Position numbers and translations under genes: made by a program. The notes below the pieces were generated by a model, which searched no databases, had not been told where the DNA came from, and worked only from the letters and a program-made list of their open reading frames with translations. From the IMG/VR virus record IMGVR_UViG_3300021137_000010, positions 1-64,000 of that record: a stretch of DNA of 64,000 nucleotides, one strand, 5' to 3'. The stretch is from a virus. Below are positions 63,238-64,000 of the stretch, in pieces (positions within the stretch are counted from its first letter, which is position 1; every line of letters starts with the position of its first letter).

Positions 63238-63984
63238 TTATATTAACTGTAACTGCTCATACGCGTTTAAGATGGGTATCACATCAGGTTGTTTAATACC
63301 TCTCACCCAATACACACTTCCGCCATCTACTATCGAAACATCTCTGCAATAAATCATATTCTTTCCAAACTGTTTACACTCTTGAATAATTCTTGGAGCT
63401 GGATCGAAAATCTCTTTTGTGTAGACGTACGTATCAAACAACCCCATCATATTTTCAACAGGTGCAGGTATGTTATTGTGTTTGGGATTCGCATACCCTA
63501 AATCGACAGTTAATATTCCGTGATTTGGATACCGATCGACAACCTTTTCTGCTGATGCGTAATACTCTTTATTTGTGCCTAAAAATAAATACTCGAACTG
63601 AACATCGTCTACGTGCGAATTATATATCTCGAAATTGATGCGTTTTTCAAAATGTGCACCTAACCCTATACTCATCGGATACACTTCCGTATCGCATATG
63701 TCGACAATATGTCGTGTGGAATAAAATAATACAGCTATTGGATATTCAGTAGGGTGATTTTCTGAATATACGGAAATCAGCTTGCCCGAAAACAGACGTT
63801 TTAAGGACATTCGTTGAGGGTTGGTGTAATAATTGTAGTTGCGCCACGATAGTGTCAACATACTTCTTCCCATTATTAACGTAACGTCACCGATCGCTGG
63901 TGTAAAATCATCAAATATAACATTTTCACAATGTACATATTTTTTCAATATCGACTGTATATAATCTTGCTTTGAAAAAGTCAT
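63238..63984 (-). CDS. Hypothetical protein of the biosynthetic cluster
   Basis: 248 residues. LIMGRSMLTLSWRNYNYYTN, FEYLFLGTNKEYYASAEKVV, and a GGSVYWVRGIKQPDVIPILN end. Mixed alpha/beta, no motif I recognise. Starts 16 bases from the window end and is 10 bases from the PP-loop gene, so it is co-transcribed with it. Confidence 0.65.
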   Translation of the reverse strand: MTFSKQDYIQSILKKYVHCENVIFDDFTPAIGDVTLIMGRSMLTLSWRNYNYYTNPQRMSLKRLFSGKLISVYSENHPTEYPIAVLFYSTRHIVDICDTEVYPMSIGLGAHFEKRINFEIYNSHVDDVQFEYLFLGTNKEYYASAEKVVDRYPNHGILTVDLGYANPKHNNIPAPVENMMGLFDTYVYTKEIFDPAPRIIQECKQFGKNMIYCRDVSIVDGGSVYWVRGIKQPDVIPILNAYEQLQLI

Positions 63985-64000
63985 GTTACATACAATGATC

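Noticed and set aside
1-64000. CRISPR arrays, insertion sequences, integrase or attachment sites
   Set aside because: No regularly spaced repeats, transposase, integrase or flanking direct repeats were seen; the mobile genes present are homing endonucleases.

Overview
The window is part of a large tailed-phage genome of the T4 superfamily (a myovirus), not bacterial chromosome. It carries homologues of T4 rIIA, rIIB, DsbA, endonuclease V (DenV) and the gp41/DnaB-type helicase. Genes are short, tightly packed and often joined by ATGA overlaps. Late promoters have the T4 form (TAAATA preceded by C/G/A/T), and homing endonuclease genes are scattered through the region. The host is Gram-negative, because the phage encodes exported periplasmic and outer-membrane-type proteins. 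A permuted tmRNA gene with a tag ending NDERFALVA points to a betaproteobacterial host; that is inference.

Layout. 1-17.5 kb (minus strand): early and accessory genes. These are an outer-membrane barrel, a phosphoesterase, membrane paralogues and a GNAT; then an NAD module (nadV, and a nadM-Nudix operon that also holds a RlmN-like radical SAM enzyme and a deoxyribosyltransferase-like protein); then an HD hydrolase with a run of small genes; then an envelope set (periplasmic binding protein fused to LysM, a lipoprotein and membrane proteins). 17.6-20.4 kb (plus strand): a LuxR/NarL-type regulator, a coiled-coil protein and a collagen-like fibre protein. 20.4-33.8 kb (minus): a P-loop kinase, a nucleotidyltransferase, a tRNA-like gene lacking a D-arm, MazG-like, ThyX, a TAXI-type periplasmic binding protein, a tyrosine phosphatase, an RNA ligase split in two by a homing endonuclease, an esterase, DenV and an HTH protein. 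33.8-48.1 kb: virion and late genes. These include two structural proteins, the tmRNA, DsbA, a 2OG oxygenase-like protein, a RecB-type nuclease, the DnaB helicase, and four proteins sharing a T4-like capsid-targeting N-terminus (a scaffold-like acidic protein, a large internal protein, a ligase-like nucleotidyltransferase and an AAA+ ATPase). 48-59 kb: an amber-interrupted homing endonuclease gene, rIIB/rIIA, nucleotide metabolism (HAD phosphatase, MazG, QueD, FolE) with a further endonuclease inserted between queD and folE, and a kinase. 59-64 kb: an unusual biosynthetic cluster (radical SAM-carbamoyltransferase fusion, detached SPASM protein, PP-loop ATPase, unknown protein).

Regulation can be read from the sequence. 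About twenty sigma70-like promoters follow TTGACC-N16/17-GATAAT, and several T4-type late promoters overlap the stop codon of the preceding gene. Two families of leader hairpin show compensatory base changes. One lies in front of both NAD-synthesis genes, the other in front of two homing endonuclease genes.

The most promising observations are the shared NAD-gene leader hairpin, the phage-borne circularly permuted tmRNA, the set of proteins with a capsid-targeting N-terminus that includes a ligase and an AAA+ ATPase, the split RNA ligase, and the radical SAM-carbamoyltransferase cluster. No database search was possible; family calls come from motifs visible in the translations.
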